In this document: one piece after another, positions 45,581 to 56,178 of the stretch
How the letters are laid out: each line of letters opens with the position of its first letter
Numbering within the stretch: the first letter of the stretch is position 1
From: Whitmania pigra
Lineage: Eukaryota; Annelida; Clitellata; Hirudinida; Haemopidae
Assembly (NCBI GenBank): GCA_021613335.1
Contig: JAJTWR010000251.1
Coordinates: 3,059,001-3,123,000, forward strand
DNA length: 64,000 bases
Direction of reading: 5' to 3'
Made by a program: the position numbers and the translations under genes
Notes under the pieces: generated by a model
What the model saw: the letters and a program-made list of their open reading frames with translations, nothing else
Database searches by the model: none
Told to the model about the DNA's origin: nothing

Positions 45581-45977
45581 AAATCGTTCGATCTACTAAC
45601 AAATGCTTTTGGAATTGTTTACACCTACTATCATTGTCTTTTATCCCTTTAAAAGTCGAATCAAACAGACCAATTGATTGGCGAAAAAGAGAGGCATTTT
45701 GATTCCATCAATATAAAGACTTTCGATAATCTGCTTTCAATTATTTTCAAGAAGCAGACTATACATGACAAATGATCAAATGTTTTTCTGAAATAACACC
45801 TCTACAAAATAATGCATCGAACTTTCCAGGCGTGAGTTGTATTGTCTAAGACTAAATAAATTGAAGTAATCATTTGACAACGTATAGATGATTTATTCCT
45901 CATTTGAAATTCATAAAATGTGCTAAAAATCTACAATATTTATCACATCAGTCTCTTCACCTTCCTCCATGTCATCT

Positions 45978-46325
45978 TCAGAAACATAATTCTAGTTGTG
46001 AACCAGTTGGACCAGTTCGGCTGATAGGTGAGAATATAACAGTTTCTGGAGTGAGGTTCATTCTTGTAATAGGGACAATGTTGCCTGAAGCCGAGAACAT
46101 TCCTTCGCTAGAAAAAGAGGAAAGGGGGAGAAAAAATCCTGTAGCAAATCTGACAAGAAGCTTTGACATGACATTCTGTTGCTGCTTTCAATAAATCATA
46201 AAAGTTCATAAGTTACATGAGAGCATTCGACCGGCTTAGGTAAGGTGAGATAGAGATCTATTTCTCTTTTAAGTAGGGAAACTTCCTTTGTTGCCTCATC
46301 TTCAGGTAACTCAAGATGTTGAAGA
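45978..46325 (-). pseudogene. hAT transposase C-terminal remnant
   Basis: Minus frames: VSLLKREIDLYLTLPKPVE, then LPLSSFSSEGMFSASGNIV and MNLTPETVIF, a slightly changed form of the S-S-x-x-S-E-R-x-F-S...GNI...LSP hAT dimerisation domain. Its upstream part is cut by the MITE at 46327. Confidence 0.65.
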
Positions 46326-46326
46326 C

Positions 46327-46654
46327 GGCACCCCGTCATAACAGCCCGGCGACAAAATAGCCCCGTCAAAACAGCCCGGTGACAAAACAGCCCAAGACAA
46401 AACAGCTCCGTCAAAACAGCGGTAGAATTGGTTCTTTGTTGATTTGTTACATGTCCACATGACGTGATGATAAGGTGAGGATAATTTATATTAAATACCA
46501 ACTTGAAAAGTCCATGTAAAAAGAGGAAGTAGCCGGAATCCTAATAATATTTTAGACGATAAATCTTCAAACCACTAATTTCGAATTAAATTTGGAACCA
46601 GTCATCGGTTAATGCATTCAATTTACAATTTTTTTAAAATACATTGATGGGGCT
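46327..46654. mobile_element. Modular-arm MITE, copy 3, interrupted
   Basis: Left end ggcaccccgtcataacag, then cccggcgacaaaatag and ccccgtcaaaacag modules; middle matches copies 1 and 2 (caaaccactaatttcgaatt). The right arm is reduced to gatggggctgttttgaca and is split by the inverted-repeat element at 46664; a final complete right end was not found. Confidence 0.7.
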
Positions 46655-46663
46655 GTTTTGACA

Positions 46664-47894
46664 ACGAGTGTGATAACTGCCCCTATTCTAGCCCCTTTTC
46701 AGGGGTATTTTGTAAAGTCGATTAAAAATCAACCGCTAGAGCTAAAAATGTGCAGATTGTTTTAAAAAATAGAGAAAGGATCAAAGTGCCAGGGACCCAG
46801 TACCCAGTTAAAAATACAACTATTTTAAAATATAGATTACAACTTAGAGATTCAGGGTTTACTTCTTGAAAGTTTATTAAAATTCGGGAACTATTTTTAT
46901 TCAGCGTTTTGAATGATTTAGAGCTGCCCCCGCACCCAGCCCCTGAGATGTGGTCCTATAATATAGTCGATTAAAAATCAACCGATGCAGATACAGTAAT
47001 GCCGATTGCTTTAAAAAATAAAAGAAAGATCAAACAATCAGGGACGAGTATTCCCAAAAAATAAAAAATCGGGAACTATTATTAATTAACGTCTAAAACC
47101 TTTGAAGCGGAATTTATGATAGATCCCTGTGTGCGCTATCCAAAATAGTTAAATAATAAAATTCCCCTAAAAAATATCTACCAGAATATGTATGACATGT
47201 ATTTTTTATCCACCGTATTTGACCTACCCTATCCCCTAATCCTAACCCTACCCTAACTCCTAACCCTACCCTATCCCCTAATCCTAACCCTACCCTAACC
47301 CTAACATATCCCCTAACCCTACCCTATCCCCTAATCCTAACCATAACCCTACCCTAACACTTGAGCGGATCTATTCGGATCCTAAATATGCGGACCGAGT
47401 TTCCCTAAAAAGAGATATACCTAAAAATATTACGGATCAAAGATTTACTTTTACTCATTTTAGGCGGAGCTTAATTTGTTTTGGGTGGAGCTTCATTAAA
47501 GTAGAGCATCTCATTAAAATGTGTGCGTCCGTCTCGAACGGTTTTACCCAAGTTGTTTTGATTTTATCGGAAGCTTTTTCGACCCCGTCCCTGGGGATTA
47601 AAAATACATGTTATACATATTCTGATAGATATTTTTCAGGAGAATTCAAATATGTAAGTGACGTGACTAGCGCACACAGGGATCTACCCTAAAAAATTCT
47701 TCAAAGTTTTTAAGCATTAATTAAAAATAGTTCCCGATTTTTTAATTTTTTTTGAATGCTCGTCCTTGGCACTTTGATCCTTTCTCTATTTTTTAAAACA
47801 ATCTGCACATTTTTAGCTCTAGCGGTTGATTTTTAATCGACTTTACAAAATACCCCTGAAAAGGGGCTAGAATAGGGGCAGTTATCACACTCGT
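46664..47894. mobile_element. Long inverted-repeat element (MULE/foldback-like) with telomere-like core
   Basis: Ends acgagtgtgataactgcccc and inverse; the outer ~130 bp of each arm is almost identical (gtcgattaaaaatcaaccgc, agagaaaggatcaaagtgcc). A perfect 9-bp duplication GTTTTGACA flanks it (46655-46663, 47895-47903). Inner arm parts also pair (gatccctgtgtgcgct; aatatctaccagaatatgta against atctatcagaatatgtat), with one extra ~270-bp module on the left. No coding frame. Between the arms lies a ccctaa array and a fragment of repeat X. Confidence 0.82.
47222..47362 (+). repeat. Telomere-like (CCCTAA)n variant array
   Basis: About 140 bp of ccctaa, ccctatc and cctaatc variants (for example cctaaccctaccctaactcc). 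Degenerate TTAGGG-type repeat on the plus C-rich strand, in the centre of the inverted-repeat element. Confidence 0.9.
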
Positions 47895-48104
47895 GTTTTG
47901 ACAAGGTAAAGTAATTTAATTGTTTATCGCTCAGTATTTTGGATAATCTCTAAATTTCAATCGATGGAAAAAGGACACCTGAAAGGAATCATTGAATAAT
48001 GCTTCTGTTAAAACACACACAACCTGGAATAATAGAACTGTCAAAAAATGTTAATGAGATGTGGAAGAGAATCAAGTATGATGCTAATGTATTTGAGAAG
48101 GCTG

Positions 48105-48256
48105 TGTAGTGACTGTACATCCCTACGAAGGATGTTTTGTTGACATTCTCCGAGTTTTTACCGCGCTGATGCTTTTCATTGTCGTCAATCCGTTTATGAG
48201 TTATACCGATTGTACGTTCGATTAAAAGTCAAGTGTTAGCCTGGTTTAACACTTCA
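48105..48256 (+). repeat. 5' LTR of Ty3/gypsy element
   Basis: 152 bp, begins tgtagtgactgtacatccct, ends ggtttaacacttca. By eye identical to the 3' LTR at 52210-52361. Preceded by gctg (48101-48104), repeated after the 3' LTR. The leader right after it (ttggtgaccccaactctg) is the primer-binding site candidate. Confidence 0.95.
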
Positions 48257-48289
48257 TTGGTGACCCCAACTCTGAACACAAACTCTAAA

Positions 48290-51200
48290 ATGGAATCGCA
48301 AGCAGCTTCAATTTCTATCAAACCGATTGTTTTCAACCCAGCCGAGGCATCGGCTTGGTTCAGAATAATGGAAGCACAATTTACTCTTTCCAACATCACG
48401 GTTAGCTCAACAAGGTTTTATCACACATTGGCAGCCCTACCAGGGTCTGTGGTAATGAGCCTTGATGATGACACTGTCGAGGCCATGGATTACGACCGCC
48501 TGAAGAGTGCAGTGCTTGAGCAAACCATGCCCAACAAAGTGGAGCTCTTTGACCAGTTCCTGCAACAAAATCCGCTAACAGGCAGGCCTTCGCAACATTT
48601 GGTAGCAATGAGAAAGCTAGCACAACAAGTTGGTGCACCTGAAGACATGGTTCGCCACAAGTTCCAAAAATTGTTGCCTGCCAATTTGGCCCTCGTCATT
48701 GCAGCACAGAAGAATTTGTCTTTGGAAGAGGTTGGGAAATTGGCAGACGAGTTGATTACCATGACATCAGTTCAACACACACAGACAATCCAGAAACCAA
48801 AACTGGATTTTGATGCAATCAAAAGAACCATAGGAACCAACAGAACAGTGGAGCCATTCACTCCAGGTCAACCACCAAAAGTTTGTCGTGCACACATTTA
48901 TTTTGGTCCTGAGGCTAAATCCTGCCGACCCTGGTGCGTTTGGCCTGACAAGCGTGGCGCTCGAGTTGCCCAGTCTAGAAATGCTTCTCCGGTGTCTCAC
49001 AAGCCAGTCGGTAAACTAGAAGGCTCTGCTTCGGTTGCGACCATCGAAGGCGGCCCTACATTTTATGTCGCATTTTCCACAACAGCTAAAACCATACGTC
49101 ATCAATTCAAGTTTCTAGTCGACACCGGATCAGCGGTATCGATCATTCCCCCAAAAGTGTTATCAAACATTTCAGTTCCAGTCAGAGCGACAAACGTCAA
49201 GTTGAACACAGCCAACGGTATGCCTCTCGAGATCCATGGAGAAGTTACACTAACGATAAGCAGTCAAGACCTCCGAAGAGAATTCACCTGGACGTTCATA
49301 GTGGCAGTCACCACACAACCAATATTAGGGGCTGATTTCTTCATTCATCACCATCTACTTGTTGACTGTCGCAACCGCCAACTTCTGGACACGAAGACGT
49401 CACTCTCCACAGCAATGATAACAACGGTTGGGGAGATTATTGCCCCTGTATTCGACTGTCCACCTGACACCCCCCCACTCATCAAGGCATTAATAGAACG
49501 TCACACTGCTCTGGTTGGCCCTTGGCAGATAGACCTCCGTTCACCTTCATTGTCAGCACAGCATACAATTGAACTAACATCAAACAAGCCAATCTGTTCC
49601 CGTTTTCGACAACTCCCACCTGACAAATTTGAGGCCGCTAAGCAAGAATTCGCAATGCTGTTAAAGGCTGGGATTGTTCGACAATCTTGCAGTTCTTATT
49701 CCAGCCCACTACACATGGTCCCCAAAAAGGACAACCAATGGCGGCCCTGTGGAGATTATCGGAAACTCAACAGTGTCACAAAACCTGACAGATATCCTCT
49801 GCCAAGAATTTCTGATGTGACAAGCCGACTCAGTGGCAGTTCAGTATTCAGTAAATTAGATTTGGTGAAGGCATATTACAATATCCCCATTCATCCAGAT
49901 GATATTCCAAAGACAGCCGTTACAACTCCTTTTGGTTTGTTTGAATTTACTCGCATGCCATTCGGCCTCAGAAATGCAACTCAAACATTCCAAAGATTCA
50001 TGGATGCAACTTTTCAAGACTTGCCGTTTGTTTGTGTGTATATTGACGATATTTTGGTAGCCTCAAACAATGAGCATGAGCATATACAGCACCTCAGAAC
50101 TGTCTTTCAGCGGCTGGAGGAAAACAACCTCCGGATCAACGTCAGTAAATGTATGTTTGCCCAGAGCTCTGTTGTGTTTCTAGGCCATAGACTATCTTCG
50201 ACTGGAATATCACCACCTGAAGATAACACACGAGCCATCATCGATTTTCCTAAACCGAAAGACTATGCAGGTTTACGACGTTTTATTGGCATGATTGGAT
50301 ATTATAGATCATTCATCCCTCATTTTGCCCAGATATCTGCCCCCTTGTATACTCTTTTGGGAAGTACAAATCAACGTAACCATCAATTGACGTGGGAAAC
50401 CTCTCAGTGCAAAGCTTTTGAAGATGTAAAATCATCTCTAGCAGATGCGGCCAATCTTCATTACATTAGCAAGTCTAGTAACCTATACCACCTAGTGACT
50501 GATGCATCTTCGGTAGCCATCGGTGCGGCACTTCATCAGGTTGTTTTGGGCATGCCACAGCCAATTGCTTTTTATTCCAAGAGACTTTCTAAAACAGAAT
50601 CAATATACTCTGCATTTGACAAAGAGCTTTTGGCAGCATACTTGGCTGTCCTCCATTTCAAGCACATCGTTGAAGGCAGGGAACTCCATTTATTTACAGA
50701 CCACAAACCCATCTGCCAAGCTTTTCAGTCCAACAGGGACCAGAAGACCCACATGCAACAACGACGTCTCTCCATCATCTCTGAATATGTGACTGAAATA
50801 CATCACATCAGAGGAGCTGAAAACATAGTAGCAGATGCACTTTCCAGGCCAGTCACTGCACTGCAACTTGAACACCCAGATCTAGCGAGTATTGCCAAAG
50901 CACAGACTGAAGATCCGGAAATACAAAAGTGCAAGGATGCTCTCACATCCCATCAACTCTCGGCGGACTTGACAATTCTTTGCGAAAACAGCTCAATTTA
51001 TCCCCGTCCATATGTTCCCTTAGCACAACGACAATCAGTGTTTAGGCACCTTCACAATCTGGCACATCCAGGTATACGAGGATCTACTAATTTGATTGCA
51101 ACAAGGTATTATTGGCCTAAAATGAAAGGGGACATCAAACAATGGGTCAACAACTGCTTAGACTGTCAGAAAGCCAAGGTCAATCGTCACAACAAGAGTA

Positions 51201-52183
51201 TCCCAGAACAACCCATGTATCCATTCAATGATCGATTTCAAACAGTTCACATGGACATAGTAGGACCTCTGAAACCTTCAAAAACACTTGGTTCTCATTA
51301 CACCTCAGAGATGCAATATGTTGTGACACTCATCGACAGAGCAACGCGTTGGTTTGAATGTGTTCCCGTAGCCTCAATCACAGCTACCACAGTTGCTGAG
51401 GCATTTTTAACCCACTGGATTAGTAGATTTGGAGTACCATTGTGCCTCACTACAGATCAAGGACGACAGTTTGAAAGCAGTCTCTTCAATGCTTTGTCCC
51501 ATTCTATTGGTTTTCATCGATTACGCACCACTGCTTATCACCCTCAGTCCAATGGGATGATCGAGCGTTTCCATAGAACACTCAAGACAGCACTTGTGTC
51601 TCGAAATGAAGAATGGCTCATAGCACTTCCAATAGTTTGCTTAGCATTGAGAGCTTTACCGACTGAACATGGGTATTCACCGTTTACAGCCATGACGGGC
51701 TCAGACATCTTGATGCCACATGTCTTCTTTCACAAAGCGAATCCTTCTACTAAGGAACAGTTTGAAGCAATCCAGCAACTCCACAAGCACATGCGTCAAC
51801 TGGACTTTACAACTCTCTCTGAAGGTATACACCATGGTCGAACCATCCGCCCACAGTCAGTTACCTTGCAACCTGGACAATATGTCTGGTTGCGGATAGA
51901 TAGAGTTCGACAACCTTTAGAGGCTCCATACCAGGGTCCTTACAAAGTCCTTGATACCAAGCAACATATTGTCAAGATAGAACTTCCCGATGGATCCACC
52001 AGTTGTGTTTCACTGGATCGTGTCAAACTTGCCAAGATGCCGATGACGACGCCAGGGACGCTTGTTGACCAGACAGCTCCTGCATCCATCACAAATTCTC
52101 CCAATAACCCACCTGAACCCCCACGCACAAGATCAGGAAGATGTGTTCGTTTCAATCATCACCGGGATCACATCTACTACTGA
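48290..52183 (+). CDS. Gag-pol polyprotein of Ty3/gypsy element
   Basis: Start set at the ATG 34 bp after the LTR (MESQAASISIKP); the frame is also open upstream into the LTR but has no ATG there. 1,297 residues. Gag (1-260): FNPAEASAWFRIMEAQF and a C-x-x-H...FG-x-x-A-x-x-C motif instead of a CCHC knuckle. Protease near 290: LVDTGSAVSII. RT: WRPCGDYRKLN, FSKLDLVKAYYNIP, FGLRNATQTFQRFMD, YIDDILVAS (YIDD intact). RNase H: VTDASSVAIGAAL, FTDHKPI. Integrase: H-x-H...C-x2-C (HNLAHPG...CLDCQ), then MDIVGPL, TDQGRQFES, and HPQSNGMIERFHRTL with the D-D-E triad. Gag and pol are fused without a frameshift, which needs another way to adjust their ratio. No defect seen. Confidence 0.95.
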   Translation: MESQAASISIKPIVFNPAEASAWFRIMEAQFTLSNITVSSTRFYHTLAALPGSVVMSLDDDTVEAMDYDRLKSAVLEQTMPNKVELFDQFLQQNPLTGRPSQHLVAMRKLAQQVGAPEDMVRHKFQKLLPANLALVIAAQKNLSLEEVGKLADELITMTSVQHTQTIQKPKLDFDAIKRTIGTNRTVEPFTPGQPPKVCRAHIYFGPEAKSCRPWCVWPDKRGARVAQSRNASPVSHKPVGKLEGSASVATIEGGPTFYVAFSTTAKTIRHQFKFLVDTGSAVSIIPPKVLSNISVPVRATNVKLNTANGMPLEIHGEVTLTISSQDLRREFTWTFIVAVTTQPILGADFFIHHHLLVDCRNRQLLDTKTSLSTAMITTVGEIIAPVFDCPPDTPPLIKALIERHTALVGPWQIDLRSPSLSAQHTIELTSNKPICSRFRQLPPDKFEAAKQEFAMLLKAGIVRQSCSSYSSPLHMVPKKDNQWRPCGDYRKLNSVTKPDRYPLPRISDVTSRLSGSSVFSKLDLVKAYYNIPIHPDDIPKTAVTTPFGLFEFTRMPFGLRNATQTFQRFMDATFQDLPFVCVYIDDILVASNNEHEHIQHLRTVFQRLEENNLRINVSKCMFAQSSVVFLGHRLSSTGISPPEDNTRAIIDFPKPKDYAGLRRFIGMIGYYRSFIPHFAQISAPLYTLLGSTNQRNHQLTWETSQCKAFEDVKSSLADAANLHYISKSSNLYHLVTDASSVAIGAALHQVVLGMPQPIAFYSKRLSKTESIYSAFDKELLAAYLAVLHFKHIVEGRELHLFTDHKPICQAFQSNRDQKTHMQQRRLSIISEYVTEIHHIRGAENIVADALSRPVTALQLEHPDLASIAKAQTEDPEIQKCKDALTSHQLSADLTILCENSSIYPRPYVPLAQRQSVFRHLHNLAHPGIRGSTNLIATRYYWPKMKGDIKQWVNNCLDCQKAKVNRHNKSIPEQPMYPFNDRFQTVHMDIVGPLKPSKTLGSHYTSEMQYVVTLIDRATRWFECVPVASITATTVAEAFLTHWISRFGVPLCLTTDQGRQFESSLFNALSHSIGFHRLRTTAYHPQSNGMIERFHRTLKTALVSRNEEWLIALPIVCLALRALPTEHGYSPFTAMTGSDILMPHVFFHKANPSTKEQFEAIQQLHKHMRQLDFTTLSEGIHHGRTIRPQSVTLQPGQYVWLRIDRVRQPLEAPYQGPYKVLDTKQHIVKIELPDGSTSCVSLDRVKLAKMPMTTPGTLVDQTAPASITNSPNNPPEPPRTRSGRCVRFNHHRDHIYY

Positions 52184-52209
52184 CTCCGTCTTCCCAGGGA
52201 GGAGCTCAC

Positions 52210-52361
52210 TGTAGTGACTGTACATCCCTACGAAGGATGTTTTGTTGACATTCTCCGAGTTTTTACCGCGCTGATGCTTTTCATTGTCGTCAATCCGTTT
52301 ATGAGTTATACCGATTGTACGTTCGATTAAAAGTCAAGTGTTAGCCTGGTTTAACACTTCA
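52210..52361 (+). repeat. 3' LTR of Ty3/gypsy element
   Basis: Same 152 bp as the 5' LTR; followed by gctg, completing the target duplication. Confidence 0.95.
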
Positions 52362-52369
52362 GCTGAATC

Positions 52370-53060
52370 GTTTTTGAAAGAATACAGTGCAATTGCTTAA
52401 ATAAAAACAAAGGAATGCTAATGACTTTGGTGCAAAACAAGCAATGAAGCCAGACACTTTAACTCAAACATCAACTGCATCAACATTAACTGGATCAGAC
52501 TTTCCAATAACATGTCAGTTATCACATATCAGTGAACATGCATGTGAAAGTGATGAGATCAATCCATCTACATCCATAATTGAATGAAAAAAATTATAAA
52601 AGAAAAGTTCAAGATGGACTCCGAAATGAAATTGATTTGTTAGAAAGTTATTGTATTGAAATAACCTGGGGTCCGGGAACTAGTAAGTTGTATAGTAAGT
52701 TTATTAAGCAAGTATTCAGTTAAAGGAACTGAATAACCGAAAGTAAGTGCGTCAAGGATATGAAGTACTTTAGAACTTTAAGCTGTGTTGGATGCTGAGA
52801 TGTTGTTGGCAGTCTGTGTGTCATAAAGTGGATACGACTACGTAGAAAAAGATAATGAATATTACCGCAAATATAATTAAATTAGGTTTAATTATTCTCG
52901 GCAATATGATTTTAAACATTTATTGCCACGTTTACAACAGTATATTGTCCATGATAGGAGTAAATAAAAGTTAATGGCACTACGCTTTTATTACATCAGA
53001 ATAAGAAACAGAAATCTTGACAAAATTTTTATGATTTTAATCAAACAACTGATCAAGCAC
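52370..53060. other. No gene recognised
   Basis: Flank of the gypsy insertion, AT-rich, short frames without known motifs. Confidence 0.5.
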
Positions 53061-53062
53061 CG

Positions 53063-53225
53063 TCCAAAATCATCTAGCTATGCAATGGACGTTAATAAAA
53101 CAAGCGAGACACTCAGCTGCAGTCCAAATCATCTCAGTAGTGCAATGGACTATAATTAACTAAATAAAGACACTCAACCGTCCGTCCTAATCATTTAGCT
53201 ATGCAACGGATGTTAACAAAACATT
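53063..53225 (+). repeat. Three SINE tail relics in a row
   Basis: Tails recur at 53063-53098 (atctagctatgcaatggacg), 53120-53157 (worn: atctcagtagtgcaatggac) and 53180-53220 (catttagctatgcaacggat), each followed by ttaataaa-like ends. Heads are missing. Confidence 0.7.
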
Positions 53226-53245
53226 TGTCCCGACCTAACCATCTA

Positions 53246-54812
53246 CAGTCAGGACTGAAACCATAAGGACATCCCATTATTTCGTAATAACTCGATAAAG
53301 AAAAATTTGATTGTGGGGAAAATTTAATATGTTATGTATTTATATATTTGTGATTACCTCTTAAATTTTCATCAAAATATGTTTGAGCATTAATTTTAAA
53401 ATTCCAAAAACGTGATTTCGGGGCGTCTAATAACCATAAAAGACACTTACAAAAATCATCGAAAAATGACTAAAAACTCTGTGAAAAAACAAGAAAAAAG
53501 TTTATTAATATGAAATAATGTTTTCTTTATTTTTAATAACTTTAAAACATCTGTTATCCATTGATTTTATTAGAGTTTTTACGAATTTTCTGTCCAGTTT
53601 TTTCCAGACACTCTTAATGGCATTTTCCAGGTCAGATTTTGAGTGAAACTGCCTTCCATTGTGGTAAACAAGTCTTGACAACATTCGTCAGACATTTTCT
53701 ATAGGATTTAAGTACGGGAAACAAGCTGGCTAACTCATAACTCCTCTGGAAAAATGTCTTTGTCAACTTGGAAGTGTGGATTGGGGCATTATCTTGCTGG
53801 AAAATAAAATTTTCTCCATAATAATCTTTCCCAAAAGGTAACAGATGATCTCCTAAAACTTTGATGTAATCCACCAAAGACGGTTTCCCATCCAGAAAGG
53901 CTTCTCAGTCAATCCTTCACTGGAAATTCCTTCCCAGACCAACACCGACCCTGCTCCATGATTTGACTAAAAAATGTCTCTTTTTCTAATCTGAGGTCAT
54001 GCCAGTAGAACTGATGACCATCCGGTCCATCCAGGTTAAATTGCTTCTCATAATATTGCCCCAACCATCTCTGTTGGAGAGCATGGTTTTGGCCCATTCC
54101 ACTTTTGCCAACTTGTGATGGTTTTTAAGAGCTGATATTTTTAATCTTTTTCATATGATAAAATAGCACTAGATCTGAAATAACTTAACACTGTACTTTT
54201 ACAAATTCTTAAATCTAGTTCAATATTAATTTGATTTGCCAAAAATTTACCTGAAGAAGCTTTTCTTACGAGGAGTCTCTGCTGACAAATCGTCAGTTTT
54301 GTGGGTATTCCACAATCATTTTATGCACGATATTCCTCAGGATCCTTTACGTAATTCCAGAAGACTGTCTTGGATCGCTTAAGCTCATTGGCAATTTCCC
54401 TGATCAAATAATTTGCTTGTCTGAAGGCCTCAATGTGTCCCTTCTTCTTGTCAGACAACTTTTTCCTTCTAGCCATTTATAAAATAGTAATTTTCTAAAC
54501 TTCACATCAATTTTTAACTCTTTTTTGGTTTATATATCGATAATATTTGCATAAAGTGCATTTTGGTTGCATAACTATGACAAATTTCAAGTTTTATTGG
54601 AAATAAATAAGAATGTCCTTAACGTTTTCAAATGGCCATAAAATGCTATTTTGCATATGTTACAAGATCTATACGTTAAATTTCTTTGAAATTTTGCAAG
54701 ATGTTTTGTCTACCATAAAGAGTTATTATGTAAAAAATTGAGTAATATTGAACTTATATTAAACGAGTTATCACAAAAATATAAGTTGTCCTTAAGATTT
54801 CCGTTCGGACTG
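53246..54812 (-). mobile_element. Tc1-like transposon inserted in a SINE tail
   Basis: Terminal repeats cagtcaggactgaaaccata / inverted cagtccgaacggaaatctta, both continuing aaggaca and later ataactcg. Left flank ends TA, right flank begins CA-gttatgaaatgg, so the TA duplication has one change. Flanks joined give catcta-gttatgaaatgg, the SINE tail. 1,567 bp with a decayed transposase. Confidence 0.82.
53560..54476 (-). pseudogene. Tc1-like transposase, decayed
   Basis: Start MARRKKLSDKKKGHIEAF with RQANYLIREIANELKRS: the first helix-turn-helix, which binds the terminal repeats. Then, with frameshifts, FNLDGPDGHQFYWHDLR (first Asp region), FIFQQDNAPIHTSKLTKTF (second Asp), and a C-terminal part in which the SPDLNPIEN block is worn. 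At least two frame changes and one stop; not functional. Confidence 0.75.
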
Positions 54813-54915
54813 CAGTTATGAAATGGATGTTAATAAAGAACCAACCAACCGACACTCAGTCGTTAAGTCCAAATCATCTCAGTTATGCAACTGACTATAA
54901 TCAAATAAATAAATA
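54813..54915 (+). repeat. SINE tail remnants
   Basis: 54813-54840 is the right half of the tail split by the Tc1 element (gttatgaaatggatgttaat). 54880-54910 is another worn tail (aatcatctcagttatgcaac). Confidence 0.7.
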
Positions 54916-55248
54916 AACACTCAGACGTTCGCCTTCAGTGGTCTACTACCTTGCTTAATTCTTTTATCGCTGATTTTTTTCACGCCTTTTTTCTTTGGCC
55001 TCGTTTGACTTGATTTTTTGCTTGTTAAGAAACCTCTAAAAATTACGAGTATTAGTTTTATGTTGTAGTGCCGCAACAATACAAGTTGCTATGTGACATT
55101 TTTCAAAGTATTATGATGTTTTTTTATTTAATTGTCACGAAACTTGAATCAGGTGCTCAATTTTTAGTTGGGTCGCATGACTTTTGGGGGTCTGAAATTT
55201 GTGACATGGGGGAGGTGTCATGTTCCGAGTGATGATTCAACATGTTTT

Positions 55249-55315
55249 ATTAACTTCCGTTGCCTAGCTAGATGATTAGGACGGTTGAATCCGCGCTGCC
55301 ATCGTGAGGTGATTC
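55249..55315 (-). mobile_element. SINE, partial reverse copy
   Basis: Inverse tail ttaacttccgttgcctagct, agatgattaggacgg, then a shortened head ending gctgccatcgtgagg. Confidence 0.75.
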
Positions 55316-55540
55316 AAGAGATGAATGAATTTATTGATCAAAAACAACTTTGGAACTGGCATCCAAAGATAGCGGATGCCAATTTATAACTATTATAAAA
55401 TTATATTACATCAAATTATGTAATATAATTAATTACATCAAATTATGTAATATAATTAAATATAAAAATTTTAATAATCAAACTATGTAATATAATTTTA
55501 TTACATTATGTAATATAATTTTACACATATGACAGAAGGA
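55300..55540 (-). repeat. Dispersed repeat Y, inverted copy 2
   Basis: Inverse order of 28001-28211: aagagatgaatgaatttatt, atccaaagatagcggatgcc, then AT palindromic blocks (ttatgtaatataatt) and ttttacacatatgac. The AT block is duplicated here about three times. Confidence 0.7.
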
Positions 55541-55559
55541 GGGTTTAAAATGGTCTAAA

Positions 55560-56170
55560 ATGGTGTGACATACTTTATATACGACCCCTAACAAAAATAG
55601 AAAGCTTACCAGGGCCGGTATGGATGACAAAGAAATTAACTTGAGTTTCCGTTTCCAAATATATCATAACATATGAATGCACCATCGGTGCACAACCGGG
55701 TGGTAATGCTAAACTCGATTCAGTCTTACCATCGAACCACGCATCCGTTTTAATATCGGTCTTATTACAGTATGAAGACTGACTTATGATCCGAACTAAG
55801 TTCACGGAAGGCGCTTCTAAAATGAACGTAAATTATAAAAATGCATGTTTATGAATACGATTTGACTAAAGATCGTGATTCGTTTGACATAAAATTTATA
55901 ATCCGAAATTTATTTTTTCGATTTTATTTTATTTCTAGTATTTATCATTTAAATACTAAACATGCATTATAGAGCCCCACCGAAACATGAAAACATCTCA
56001 ATACAATTTATTATAAAAAAAATTAATAAACTAAATTAAATGTAAATTAGTCTCATTTCCGCGTAGATAATCGAGAGGTTCTGTGAAAAAGAGTATGAAG
56101 ACGTTTGGTTTTACGTACTTAATCTTCGATAAGTTATGTTAGTTGCAGCTCCGAATCATACACATGGCAA
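55560..56170. other. No gene recognised
   Basis: A minus frame at 55575-55805 (76 codons, SLALPPGCAPMVHSYVM) has ordinary composition and possible splice-like edges (gtttaccagg-like), but no family is recognised. It could be an exon of an unknown gene. Confidence 0.25.
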
Positions 56171-56178
56171 TAGGAATT

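Larger units (their letters stand above)
48105..52361 (+). mobile_element. Complete Ty3/gypsy LTR retrotransposon, recent insertion
   Basis: 4,257 bp: 152-bp LTRs with no difference seen, a 4-bp target duplication GCTG, primer-binding leader, one uninterrupted gag-pol frame, and a purine tract (agggaggagctcac) just before the 3' LTR. Everything needed for an autonomous element appears present, so it is young and possibly active. Confidence 0.92.

Noticed and set aside
47222..47362. True chromosome end
   Set aside because: Only ~140 bp of degenerate units, enclosed by inverted repeats with a 9-bp target duplication and unique sequence on both sides.
55575..55805. 76-codon minus-strand frame as a gene
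   Set aside because: No family motif and no supported splice partners; kept only as a weak possibility in the gap note.
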